A stretch of DNA of 64,000 nt from Streptococcus constellatus subsp. constellatus (GTDB lineage Bacteria; Bacillota; Bacilli; Lactobacillales; Streptococcaceae): NCBI RefSeq assembly GCF_023167545.1, contig NZ_AP014647.1, positions 1,178,001-1,242,000 of the forward strand, given 5' to 3'. A program made the position numbers and the translations under genes. Under the pieces are notes generated by a model. That model was given only the letters and a program-made list of their open reading frames with translations. It ran no database searches and was not told the origin of the DNA. Below are positions 36,288 to 44,351 of the stretch, piece by piece (position 1 is the stretch's first letter; the number at the start of each line of letters is the position of its first letter).

Positions 36288-37715
36288 CTATTCATTCAGT
36301 TCCCAATGACCATTACTTCCACTTCCTACATATTGTAGATTATCCATTTCTTTAATGGTTCTTTCTATAGTCTTTACACTAACTCCAGCTTCATCTGCAA
36401 TTGCTTTTCTTGTAATCTTGTTGTTTCCTCTTATTTTTTCTTTTATAAACTCTGCAAGAGCTATCTTATCGTGAGCGACATCCTGAGCGACACTGTGAGC
36501 GACATCCTGAGCGACACCGCTTCCTCCAACTTTTTGAGTCGCTATTTTCTTCAAAGGAATAATCGTTCTAAATATATCTCCCTCCTCAAACAGAGGATCA
36601 ACACCTGAATATAGCCTTGTATATTTATAGGTGTTTCTCATACCTGAACCAAGCTCATCAGCAAGTCCTATTTCTCTAAATACTTTTGAAATAGCCGGAT
36701 TTTTAGGAAAAGGTTCAAACTTTTGTAAATCCAATGCTCCCATGCCATGAGCTAAGTTACTGTTTTCAATCATAATCTTCTCATCGTCAATAATCATTTT
36801 TGCAGGGAAACCACTTGAATAATCTCTGTGAGCCAATGTATTAGAAACAATTTCTCTAAGTATTCTATCCCTTGCATTGACATTTACAATTCCGTCTAAG
36901 ACAAATAAGTCATTCAAATGCTTCTGTCCAAACGCAATAAGCCTATCGTAGCTATCAATCAGATTTGTTATGACAACATCTCTATCGTCATACCTATCCT
37001 TGTTTTCAACTCTAAATATTGCATCAGTTTTATGCTGTGGGAGAACTGACATAATAGAGTTGTCTTTTCCAAATAACAAAATTGCCGCTAATGTAATGCC
37101 CTCATGCTTTGTTTCAGGATCTGTCAGAATGAGATTTGCACTTCGGAGCAGTTCCTCATAACTCATATTTTCCCAGACATGATTTTTATTTCTTGCTACT
37201 GCCATTCTCTTGGCTTTATCAATAACATCAGTATCAAGAAATTCTATATCGAGGTTTGGATACACCTTATTCACAAAATAGCTTCCCTGTTTCCTCGCAT
37301 ATAGCTTATAAACAAGTTCTGCATGGTCTGTGATATTGATGTCTCCTTCATAAGACCTGTCCCATATTCTTCCGTTATGCCTGCATACCTGATAACCTTC
37401 AGGTACTCGGATATAAATCACTTTTTTACTGTCAAGCTCAAATACTTCCGGTAATAAATAAAGTGGTGGGTACATCTTCTGCGAATTGTTGATAGATGTT
37501 GTAAATTCTTTAATAATCTTGTCAACTTTATCTTCACTAACACCAACAATATCTCTTTTATCATTTACACCAAGTAAAATATGTCCTCCATTTCTATTGT
37601 TGAAAGAGCATACTGTATCAAAGACATCTTTGGTTAGAGCATTCCTCGATTCTTTAAATTCAACATCTATCTTTTCTCCATTTTGAATTAACTTTTTTAT
37701 TTCATCTATAGTCAT
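36288..37715 (-). CDS. AlbA_2-domain ATP-binding transcriptional regulator
   Basis: A 475-residue protein with an N-terminal Schlafen AlbA_2 domain (about 15-130; EKIDVEFKESRNALTKDVFD), a central GHKL/HATPase_4-like domain (about 240-370; VNARDRILREIVSNTLAHRD) and a C-terminal winged helix (about 420-470; NKITRKAIADEAGVSVKTIE). It includes a tandem repeat VAQDVAHx. The start at ATG 37715 (MTIDEIKKL) fits homologues; the frame is open 14 codons upstream into the AbrB-like gene. It may act with the small AbrB-like protein 19 bp upstream as a regulator or toxin-antitoxin-like pair; that role is inferred. Confidence 0.8.
   Translation of the reverse strand: MTIDEIKKLIQNGEKIDVEFKESRNALTKDVFDTVCSFNNRNGGHILLGVNDKRDIVGVSEDKVDKIIKEFTTSINNSQKMYPPLYLLPEVFELDSKKVIYIRVPEGYQVCRHNGRIWDRSYEGDINITDHAELVYKLYARKQGSYFVNKVYPNLDIEFLDTDVIDKAKRMAVARNKNHVWENMSYEELLRSANLILTDPETKHEGITLAAILLFGKDNSIMSVLPQHKTDAIFRVENKDRYDDRDVVITNLIDSYDRLIAFGQKHLNDLFVLDGIVNVNARDRILREIVSNTLAHRDYSSGFPAKMIIDDEKIMIENSNLAHGMGALDLQKFEPFPKNPAISKVFREIGLADELGSGMRNTYKYTRLYSGVDPLFEEGDIFRTIIPLKKIATQKVGGSGVAQDVAHSVAQDVAHDKIALAEFIKEKIRGNNKITRKAIADEAGVSVKTIERTIKEMDNLQYVGSGSNGHWELNE
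36471..36518 (-). repeat. 24-bp tandem duplication in the AlbA_2 gene
   Basis: Two adjacent 24-bp units (36471-36494 and 36495-36518) share 23 of 24 bases or more. Each encodes VAQDVAH plus one residue, keeping the frame. Copy number may vary among strains. Confidence 0.85.
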
Positions 37716-37734
37716 CTTTGTTGTTTCACCACCT

Positions 37735-37914
37735 TTATTTATCAATGTTTTCTTCAATAAAAGTCTTGGAGTTTTGAATTTGCACTTTATCTTTATTGAC
37801 TACAAAAGTAACATAATCTCCATTTTGTAAGTCCAAAAGTTCTCTTATCCTTTTTGGAATAGTAACCTGCCCTTTTGACATAACTTTTGCAGTATCCATA
37901 AATGTATCTTTCAT
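37735..37914 (-). CDS. AbrB/SpoVT-family DNA-binding protein
   Basis: A 59-residue swapped-hairpin AbrB-like protein. The core is AKVMSKGQVTIPKRIRELLD followed by LQNGDYVTFVVNKDKVQI, the typical AbrB/MazE pattern. The start ATG 37914 follows AAAGGA with about 7 bp spacing. It lies between topB and the AlbA_2 gene in the leftward operon. It may be an antitoxin or an element regulator; no separate toxin is recognised next to it apart from the AlbA_2 protein. Confidence 0.85.
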   Translation of the reverse strand: MKDTFMDTAKVMSKGQVTIPKRIRELLDLQNGDYVTFVVNKDKVQIQNSKTFIEENIDK

Positions 37915-37997
37915 ACCTGTTTCCTTTCTCCCTACTTTTCCTACAAAAGATTATATCATTTTTAGGGCATTTTTTCCACCTTGAAATTAGTGGCATC

Positions 37998-39704
37998 TTA
38001 CTTGGTATAAGTGGAAACCACTTCTTTTATCTCATTTTCAATCGCTTCTAAAAAGTTTTCCTCTGAAGATTGCCCCTGTGCAATATCCGATAACTCCATT
38101 TCCCACTTTGCTGTTGTTTCTGCTGATTTAAAAGTATCGGCTACAATCGTTACAAGGCTGATTCCCTTATGTGTAGCAATAAGGTTCTTTTTATCTCTTT
38201 CTACAAATCCCTTGAAAATCAGATTTTCAATAATCCCTGCTCTTGTTGCAGGTGTTCCAAGTCCTTTTCGCTCAACTTCTACACCTTTTTCCAATGCGTC
38301 ATTTCCTGCAAGCTCCATCGCCTTTAGGAGAAGATCTTCCGTAAAATGCTTAGCTGGTTGAGTGTATTTTTCTTTTATCTCTTTATCTTTAATATCAAGA
38401 CTATAACCAATCTTTACATCCGGAAGCACTGTATCTTCATTTTTCTTTTTCGCATATTCGTTTAGGTATTTGGTAAAGCCATCATCTACAATCACCTTTC
38501 CACTACTTGTAAATTCAAATCCATCAAATTCAGCCACAATCTTCGTTGTATTCTCAATTAAAGGATAGCCTACACTTGCATGTAGCTTATTTAAAATAAG
38601 TTCATATACCTTCAATTCACTTTCCGGAAGAGAAGTTAAGTTCTCATTCATACTGCTTGCTGTCGGTATAATCGCATGATGGTCTGTAACCTTTTTAGAA
38701 TTAAATACCGTCTTGATACGCTCTGTGTCAAAATCATTCTTTCCTAAAATGTTATTAACCGTACTTACAATCATATCTTCCGTAAGGCATCTGCTGTCTG
38801 TTCTTGGATAGGTAATCAGTTTCTTTTCGTAAAGACTTTGAGCATAATCAAGTGTCTGCTTAGCTGAGTATCCAAAATATTTATTGCACTCTCTTTGAAG
38901 CGTCGTCAGGTCAAATGGCAGCTCAGGCTTTGTTATCTTTTCCTTTTGAATAACATCGGTAATTTCTATCTTATCGCCTACTAAATTTAAGAGCTGTTCC
39001 GCTGTTATTTCATCATCAATTCTATCTGTTGATAGTGTAAAGCCATTAAGGCTTAATTCCACTGTAAAATATTTTTCTTTCTTGAAATTGGCTATCTCAC
39101 CATCTCTTTTTACAATCATTGCAAGGGTAGGTGTCTGCACTCTGCCCACACTGTAATTTTGCTTGTATAGACACGAATACAGTCTGCTTAAATTCATTCC
39201 CACAAGCCAATCTGCTATTGCTCTTGCTTGTGCAGACTCAAATAGATTATCGTAAGAACTTCCATCTTTTAGGTTATCAAAGCCCTCTTTTATGGCACTA
39301 TCTTCCATTGATGAAATCCAAAGACGCTTCATTCTCTTTTTACAATTTGCCTGATTATATACAAGCCTGAAGATGGCTTCTCCTTCACGCCCTGCATCGC
39401 AGGCATTTATCACGATGTCTATATCCTTATCATTCATCAGCTTTTTAAGAATCGTAAATTGTTTCTTTGTAGACTTTGCAATCTCATACTTATATTCCTT
39501 TGGAATAATCGGTAAATCCGCCATATTCCACTTAGCATACTTTTCATCATAGCTTTCCGGATTTGCCATTTTAATTAAATGTCCAACACACCAGCTTACC
39601 TTATATCCGTTTCCTTCATAATATCCGTCTTTCTTCTTTGTTGCTCCGATCACTTTTGCAATAGAAATTGCAACACTTGGCTTTTCAGCAATTACTAAAT
39701 TCAT
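37998..39704 (-). CDS. topB: DNA topoisomerase III of the ICE
   Basis: A 568-residue type IA topoisomerase. The Toprim domain is at the start (MNLVIAEKPSVAISIAKVIG; DACDAGREGEAIFR-type acidic box ICDAGREGE region about 100-112) and the catalytic Tyr is in KLITYPRTDSRCL (about 292-304). GLGTPATRAGIIENL lies later. The protein ends about residue 568 and has no C-terminal zinc fingers, shorter than chromosomal TopB. TopB homologues are regular members of CTn elements and likely act in replication or transfer. AGGAGG lies 9 bp before ATG. Confidence 0.93.
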   Translation of the reverse strand: MNLVIAEKPSVAISIAKVIGATKKKDGYYEGNGYKVSWCVGHLIKMANPESYDEKYAKWNMADLPIIPKEYKYEIAKSTKKQFTILKKLMNDKDIDIVINACDAGREGEAIFRLVYNQANCKKRMKRLWISSMEDSAIKEGFDNLKDGSSYDNLFESAQARAIADWLVGMNLSRLYSCLYKQNYSVGRVQTPTLAMIVKRDGEIANFKKEKYFTVELSLNGFTLSTDRIDDEITAEQLLNLVGDKIEITDVIQKEKITKPELPFDLTTLQRECNKYFGYSAKQTLDYAQSLYEKKLITYPRTDSRCLTEDMIVSTVNNILGKNDFDTERIKTVFNSKKVTDHHAIIPTASSMNENLTSLPESELKVYELILNKLHASVGYPLIENTTKIVAEFDGFEFTSSGKVIVDDGFTKYLNEYAKKKNEDTVLPDVKIGYSLDIKDKEIKEKYTQPAKHFTEDLLLKAMELAGNDALEKGVEVERKGLGTPATRAGIIENLIFKGFVERDKKNLIATHKGISLVTIVADTFKSAETTAKWEMELSDIAQGQSSEENFLEAIENEIKEVVSTYTK

Positions 39705-39720
39705 CTATTTTTTCCTCCTG

Positions 39721-39761
39721 TTTTTCAAAATAATAGGGCGGAAGATGTTACTCTCCCGCCC
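39721..39761 (-). terminator. Terminator between DUF4366 and topB genes
   Basis: GGGCGG / CCGCCC (39756-39761 and 39736-39741) with extra pairing inside is followed by TATTATTTT on the minus strand. It would end the upstream transfer operon before topB. Confidence 0.7.
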
Positions 39762-39801
39762 TGTCTTTTGCACCAAATATTGTATAGTTTTGGGTGCAAA
39801 T

Positions 39802-41988
39802 TTATTCCAATTCATCTTCTTTATCTTCTGTTTCTGTTTCATCTACTTCATTTTCACTTTCTTCTGCCTCTGAAAAGAAATCATCATCTTCCTCCTCAAA
39901 GCCTTCAAGCTCCTTATCTTCTTTTTTCTTAACGACCTTGAAATAATATCCTGCACCTAATGCTCCTGCTACTACAAGAATGAGAATTAAGTAGGTTCCC
40001 ATATTGCTGCTTTCTTCTTTTTTTACTGGCTTAGGTTCTTCTTTTTCAGGTTCTTCCTTTGTAATTTCCTGTTTTGGAGCTTCTTTCTTTTCAACCATAT
40101 TAAGAAGATCATCTTCGGATACTTCTGTTAGGAGCATGACATTTTCGCTATCCTCATCGTGATTGATGATTAAATGAAAGGTCTTGCCATTCTTAGTAGT
40201 AAAGGTAACAAACTGTCTTGCATCCGCTGAATACATATCCGTTTCTTTATTATCTTTACTGTCATTATGGTGTATTGGATAATCCTTGTTCGCATTATCC
40301 TTATTTTCCGTAACAGTTCCTCTTGCCTTTGATGGTGCTGACGCAACTCCTTTATTGGTATTTACATTCTTACTTGAACCATCCATAGAGGAATCCTGAC
40401 TGCTGTTATTGGCAGGCTGTTTCGGTGTCAGCTTATTGGGATAACGAACTTCTTTTTCTTTGTCATTATTCTTACCAATATTTGTGTCCTTTGTAATCTT
40501 TCCTGTATTATCCTGTGATGATGAGCCTTTACCCGTATCACTTACAGATGTTTGAGGAAAGTTTCCTGTTCCTGTTTTCATTCCGGAGATAGGGCTGATT
40601 GGTGTTACAGTAGGATTATGCGTAACTGTAGCCTTGCCAACCTCATTCGTCTTTTTCTCAAGCTCCTTAATTTTCTCAGTTAGCTTCTCAATCTCCTTTT
40701 TAATATCCGCCGATAAATCCTTATCGTCTTTGCCCTTTTCAAGTTTTTCCTTCAGCTTATCTATTTTTTCCTCAAGGTCTTTGATTTTCTCCTTTTGCTT
40801 GTCGCTTAATTTATCCTTGTCCTTAATCTCCTGATTTAGCTTATCAAGTTTTTCCTGAAGTTCCTTAGATTCCTTTTCCATTTTGGAAATGTCATCTTTG
40901 CTAAGCTCTGTTTGAATTCCCTTATCTTCAGTTTTTGGCTTTTCTGTCTGCGTCTGAGCATTACTTTCTAACTTCTTTACAATTCGGATAATACTATCGC
41001 TTCCATCACCTTTTACTGTGTAGCTTACAAAATCGTCATTAAAACTCATATTATCCGGAAGCATTTCAAGATCAGACGCATCAATCATCTGATTTTTGTC
41101 AAAGGAAGCTGAATACTCCTTATATACATTTCCGTCCTGATATTGATATTTGATCTTTACTTCACTTTTTGTCTGACTTTCCTCATCCTTAGTATCCTTA
41201 TTGTCTGTTTGAGCTGACGCATTCGCTACCCTCTTATATAAATCCTCTAAAGGTAATTCAAGGTAGGGTACACCAGTATGAAATCTATTCCATGTTTCAA
41301 TAATCAGCTTGTCCTTAACAATCTTAATTTCTTTTACATTGTTGATATTGGGATTTGCTTCTTTTACTCTGCCAATAATAGAATTCTTTGTTTCCTCTTT
41401 AAACTCTCCCTCATAGTCAACAGTTACTTTCTCAATATTTCTATTTAACTGTAGAACAGGGCAGGTATAGACAATGACATTTGCTTTCTTTCCTTTTACG
41501 GTTCGTTCTTCTGCATTTTCTGTAATATCTCCAATATAGTAATTATCCTTATCTCTTGGAGAAACGATACTTGTAAAAGCACCTGTCCCTATATTATGAA
41601 TTCGATAATATGGATAGGGTTTCTTTGTCATATATCTTAGATCATCTAACTGATTTACCTTGTCCATATTCTCATTGGTAAAGGTTTCATTATACTTATC
41701 GACAACTACACCGCCCTTTTCTTCAAAGGATTTTGATAAGGAAAATTTAAAGTTCAATGGCTGACCTTCCTTATTTCCTTTTCCGAGATGATAAAATCCT
41801 CTAAAGGTGTCATCTGAAGTATGATCCTCAAATTTCAGTTCATAATATGTTTCATATTTTTCAGGCGGTTCATTTGATGCAAATACTGTCTTTGCACCAA
41901 CTTTTAACACCCCTAAAACTCCACCCATTAGCAGGGTAAAAGCTACAACAATGGCTGTAATTCTTTTATTTTTCAAACTGGTTTTCAT
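39802..41988 (-). CDS. DUF4366-type surface protein with coiled coil
   Basis: A 728-residue membrane-anchored extracellular protein. It has an N-terminal hydrophobic segment (about 10-33), a beta-rich ectodomain to about 330, a long Lys/Glu coiled coil (about 350-450; KESKELQEKLDKLNQEIKDK), a Ser/Asn/Thr-rich linker, a conserved part with TKNGKTFHLIINHDEDSENV (about 590-610), one C-terminal membrane helix (YLILILVVAGALGAGYYF) and an acidic tail. DUF4366 proteins in CTn elements are usually much shorter, so this is an extended form, perhaps for cell contact. It overlaps the DUF4315 gene by 23 bp. Confidence 0.82.
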   Translation of the reverse strand: MKTSLKNKRITAIVVAFTLLMGGVLGVLKVGAKTVFASNEPPEKYETYYELKFEDHTSDDTFRGFYHLGKGNKEGQPLNFKFSLSKSFEEKGGVVVDKYNETFTNENMDKVNQLDDLRYMTKKPYPYYRIHNIGTGAFTSIVSPRDKDNYYIGDITENAEERTVKGKKANVIVYTCPVLQLNRNIEKVTVDYEGEFKEETKNSIIGRVKEANPNINNVKEIKIVKDKLIIETWNRFHTGVPYLELPLEDLYKRVANASAQTDNKDTKDEESQTKSEVKIKYQYQDGNVYKEYSASFDKNQMIDASDLEMLPDNMSFNDDFVSYTVKGDGSDSIIRIVKKLESNAQTQTEKPKTEDKGIQTELSKDDISKMEKESKELQEKLDKLNQEIKDKDKLSDKQKEKIKDLEEKIDKLKEKLEKGKDDKDLSADIKKEIEKLTEKIKELEKKTNEVGKATVTHNPTVTPISPISGMKTGTGNFPQTSVSDTGKGSSSQDNTGKITKDTNIGKNNDKEKEVRYPNKLTPKQPANNSSQDSSMDGSSKNVNTNKGVASAPSKARGTVTENKDNANKDYPIHHNDSKDNKETDMYSADARQFVTFTTKNGKTFHLIINHDEDSENVMLLTEVSEDDLLNMVEKKEAPKQEITKEEPEKEEPKPVKKEESSNMGTYLILILVVAGALGAGYYFKVVKKKEDKELEGFEEEDDDFFSEAEESENEVDETETEDKEDELE

Positions 41989-42202
41989 TTGTTTTCTCCT
42001 TTTTCACTTCTGCTTTTTCTCTGTTTACTTTTGCCATTAAATCACTGATTGTAATGTTGTTCTTTCTGCAAATGGCAATAATTTCTTCGTTTTCAAGTTC
42101 TTCCTCACGAATGAACAAAGGCTCCAATTCTTCATCAATCAGAGCCTTTTTATCTTTTAATTTCTTTATTCTGTTTTTTACTGCTGTAAGTTCTTTTTTC
42201 AA
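41966..42202 (-). CDS. DUF4315-family protein
   Basis: A 78-residue soluble protein (MKKELTAVKNRIKKLKDKKA...) that is almost wholly helical and charged, as in DUF4315. The segment EEIIAICRKNNITISDLMAK is the conserved core. It is a regular partner of DUF4366 and CD1108-type genes in CTn elements. It starts 12 bp after the CD1108-like gene and overlaps the DUF4366 gene. Its function is unknown. Confidence 0.88.
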   Translation of the reverse strand: MKKELTAVKNRIKKLKDKKALIDEELEPLFIREEELENEEIIAICRKNNITISDLMAKVNREKAEVKKEKTNENQFEK

Positions 42203-42214
42203 ATTGTGTCCTCC

Positions 42215-44347
42215 TTATCTGTTTACATTTGGCGGAAAGCCGAAGCCTACTGGATGATGCTGACAAAAAGATGCTATCCAATCATCTAAAGTTGTTACTC
42301 TGATTCGACCGATATTATCTATTACTTTGCCATCGCCTATATAAATGCCTACATGACCATAAGTAAGTCCTGCTGTACTTCCGCTGCTACTACTTTCCAC
42401 CGCAACAAGCATTCCCACCTTGAGTTTTGATTTGTCCGATGTAAAGGTGTAGTTTCGATACATATCACAGGCATTTCCGCCAATATATCCAAGTCCTGCA
42501 TTTTGATAGACCTGTGATACCCACATGGCACACCAGCCTGCCCCCGGAGATGGCGTAATGTATGCAGCATTTACAATCTTCTTTTGAACTTCCGTAGAAG
42601 CCTCATACTCTTTTCCGCCTCCGATACCTCCATTGGAAGCAATAAGGTCGCTATTACCAAAGGCTTCTCCCATATTGCCTTGAGCAAGGAATAGGGCTTC
42701 ATAGTGCTTCAGATTGTCAGGATAGTTTGCAAAAACCTTTCTGATAATGCTATCCATCTCTTTTTTATGAAGCGTTACAATCAGTTTCTTGTACTCGTAA
42801 GGTTCTTCATGGCTTTCGGTATATTCATTTCCATCTTCATCGGTATAAGTTTCTGTAACTGTCCTATATCTGATTTCCACTTCTTCCTTATACTCAAGGT
42901 CATACATGGACTTAAAAAGCTCATTTAATACGGAGCTTACTTCCGATGCATTCTTTACTTCCCCGCACCTTGATGTAATGTAGGATAAAAGCTCGTGGAC
43001 ATTATGACCGATGTACTCTGTGTTATTTAGGATGTACTCATCATATCCGGGATAATTTTCTTCTACATTGTCAACCTCACTTTGAAGCTCCTTTTCCATC
43101 TCCGAAAAATTCTCATTGATTTCACTTAGGACATTTGGCTTTGACAAATAGCTTGTTGTAAGAACAGAACTTGTGGAGTTCATAAAGCCTGTCATTCCTG
43201 TTCCTGCAAAGTTGATAAAGAAAGTTCCCAAAATAATAAGACCTATGAAAATAATCATAAGTCCCTTCGCTTTTCTTAATATAACTTCCTTTGAACTTTT
43301 AAGACTTCCTATAAGCCCTTCCTTAATGCGATCTCTAAGCCTTGACTTATTCTTCCTTTTAATGGAATCTTTCATCTGCTTTCGCTTCTGAAATCGCTTA
43401 AAGTTATTTGCTTTTTGATACTCCTGTGTCTTTTTCAGCTCCTCTTTGGCATCTCGAAACTCAAGTTTGGATTTTCTCTTTCTGATTTTATAGTCCTTAT
43501 TCGTAAGGTCATATCCTTTTTTTGCTTTTTTCTTATCCGAGTAGTTCTTAATGCCATGAATGAGCTTTGAGCTTGTATCTGCTGTCTTCTCTCCTGCCTC
43601 TACCCCTTGATTTTCATCGCTTCCATGAGATAGGTAATCTCTTACGGTTTCACTTCCTTTAGCAAGTCCTGATAAAGCGGACACTTTAGAAGTCTTATTC
43701 TTAAAGGCTCTTTCCTGTTCTTTAGAAAGCCTGTTTTTCTTTTCTCTATCAAGAATGGCTTCTTTTCCGCTTTTTTTACTATCCGCCTTTTCCTCTTTGG
43801 CTTCTTTATCCTTTTTTCTGGTATAGAGCTTATCAGAATAGTTTTTTCTCTTATAATTTTTCTTTTGAGCTTTTTGGCTTTTTGAAAAGCCTTTTGTATC
43901 TTCTACTTTATGTTGCAGATTATCCTCTACATCATAGGTTGACTCAAAATAGTCGCTGTCCCTAAAGTCATTGTCATATCTGTCTATGATTCCGTCATTG
44001 TCGAGGTCTTTTCCTAAAGGATCATAGATTTTTCCATCCTTAACCTCAGTATCATAATCCGCTTTCCCGATTTCTTCCTGACTTACACTTCCTGTTTCAG
44101 GACTTCTATACCTTGCATTTCTTTTAGAAGTTTTTCCGTTTAATTCAGTTTCTGCACTTCTCTTACTGACCTTTTCATGAACCTTATCTTGAAATCTGTC
44201 TTTGTCATGGACGATTTTCCCTCTGTAATCATCGTTATGCTTTAGCTTATTTTCTTCAGGCTCTATGCTGCTATTACTTTGCAGCCTTTCCTTTTCAATC
44301 CTTGCCCTTTGCCTTTCCTTAAAGTCCTTTTTCAGTTTCTTTCCCAT
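42215..44347 (-). CDS. CD1108-like transfer protein with C-terminal cell-wall hydrolase domain
   Basis: A 710-residue protein. The first 350 residues are very basic and include the Asp-rich module DLDNDGIIDRYDNDF (about 110-125) also found in the giant helicase. A membrane helix (about 357-385; GLMIIFIGLIILGTFFINFA) leads to an outer part ending in an NlpC/P60- or CHAP-like domain (about 590-710), with Cys in GAGWCAMWVSQVYQNAG and His in TYGHVGIYIGDGK. It is the wall-opening enzyme of the ICE, functionally parallel to Tn916 Orf14. The start follows GAGGT, 5 bp from virB4. Confidence 0.9.
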   Translation of the reverse strand: MGKKLKKDFKERQRARIEKERLQSNSSIEPEENKLKHNDDYRGKIVHDKDRFQDKVHEKVSKRSAETELNGKTSKRNARYRSPETGSVSQEEIGKADYDTEVKDGKIYDPLGKDLDNDGIIDRYDNDFRDSDYFESTYDVEDNLQHKVEDTKGFSKSQKAQKKNYKRKNYSDKLYTRKKDKEAKEEKADSKKSGKEAILDREKKNRLSKEQERAFKNKTSKVSALSGLAKGSETVRDYLSHGSDENQGVEAGEKTADTSSKLIHGIKNYSDKKKAKKGYDLTNKDYKIRKRKSKLEFRDAKEELKKTQEYQKANNFKRFQKRKQMKDSIKRKNKSRLRDRIKEGLIGSLKSSKEVILRKAKGLMIIFIGLIILGTFFINFAGTGMTGFMNSTSSVLTTSYLSKPNVLSEINENFSEMEKELQSEVDNVEENYPGYDEYILNNTEYIGHNVHELLSYITSRCGEVKNASEVSSVLNELFKSMYDLEYKEEVEIRYRTVTETYTDEDGNEYTESHEEPYEYKKLIVTLHKKEMDSIIRKVFANYPDNLKHYEALFLAQGNMGEAFGNSDLIASNGGIGGGKEYEASTEVQKKIVNAAYITPSPGAGWCAMWVSQVYQNAGLGYIGGNACDMYRNYTFTSDKSKLKVGMLVAVESSSSGSTAGLTYGHVGIYIGDGKVIDNIGRIRVTTLDDWIASFCQHHPVGFGFPPNVNR
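43912..44035 (-). repeat. Duplicated Asp-rich module, copy in the CD1108-like gene
   Basis: The second copy of the module at 25205-25335, at about 85% nucleotide identity by eye and in the same frame. It encodes a Ca-site-like DxDNDGxxDRxDxD pattern followed by DSDYFESTYDVEDN. Confidence 0.85.
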
Positions 44348-44351
44348 AAGC

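Noticed and set aside
37793..37996. A 67-codon frame next to topB
   Set aside because: It is a frame-shifted shadow of the AbrB-like gene, which reads in another frame at 37735-37914 with a good ribosome site and a clear AbrB core.
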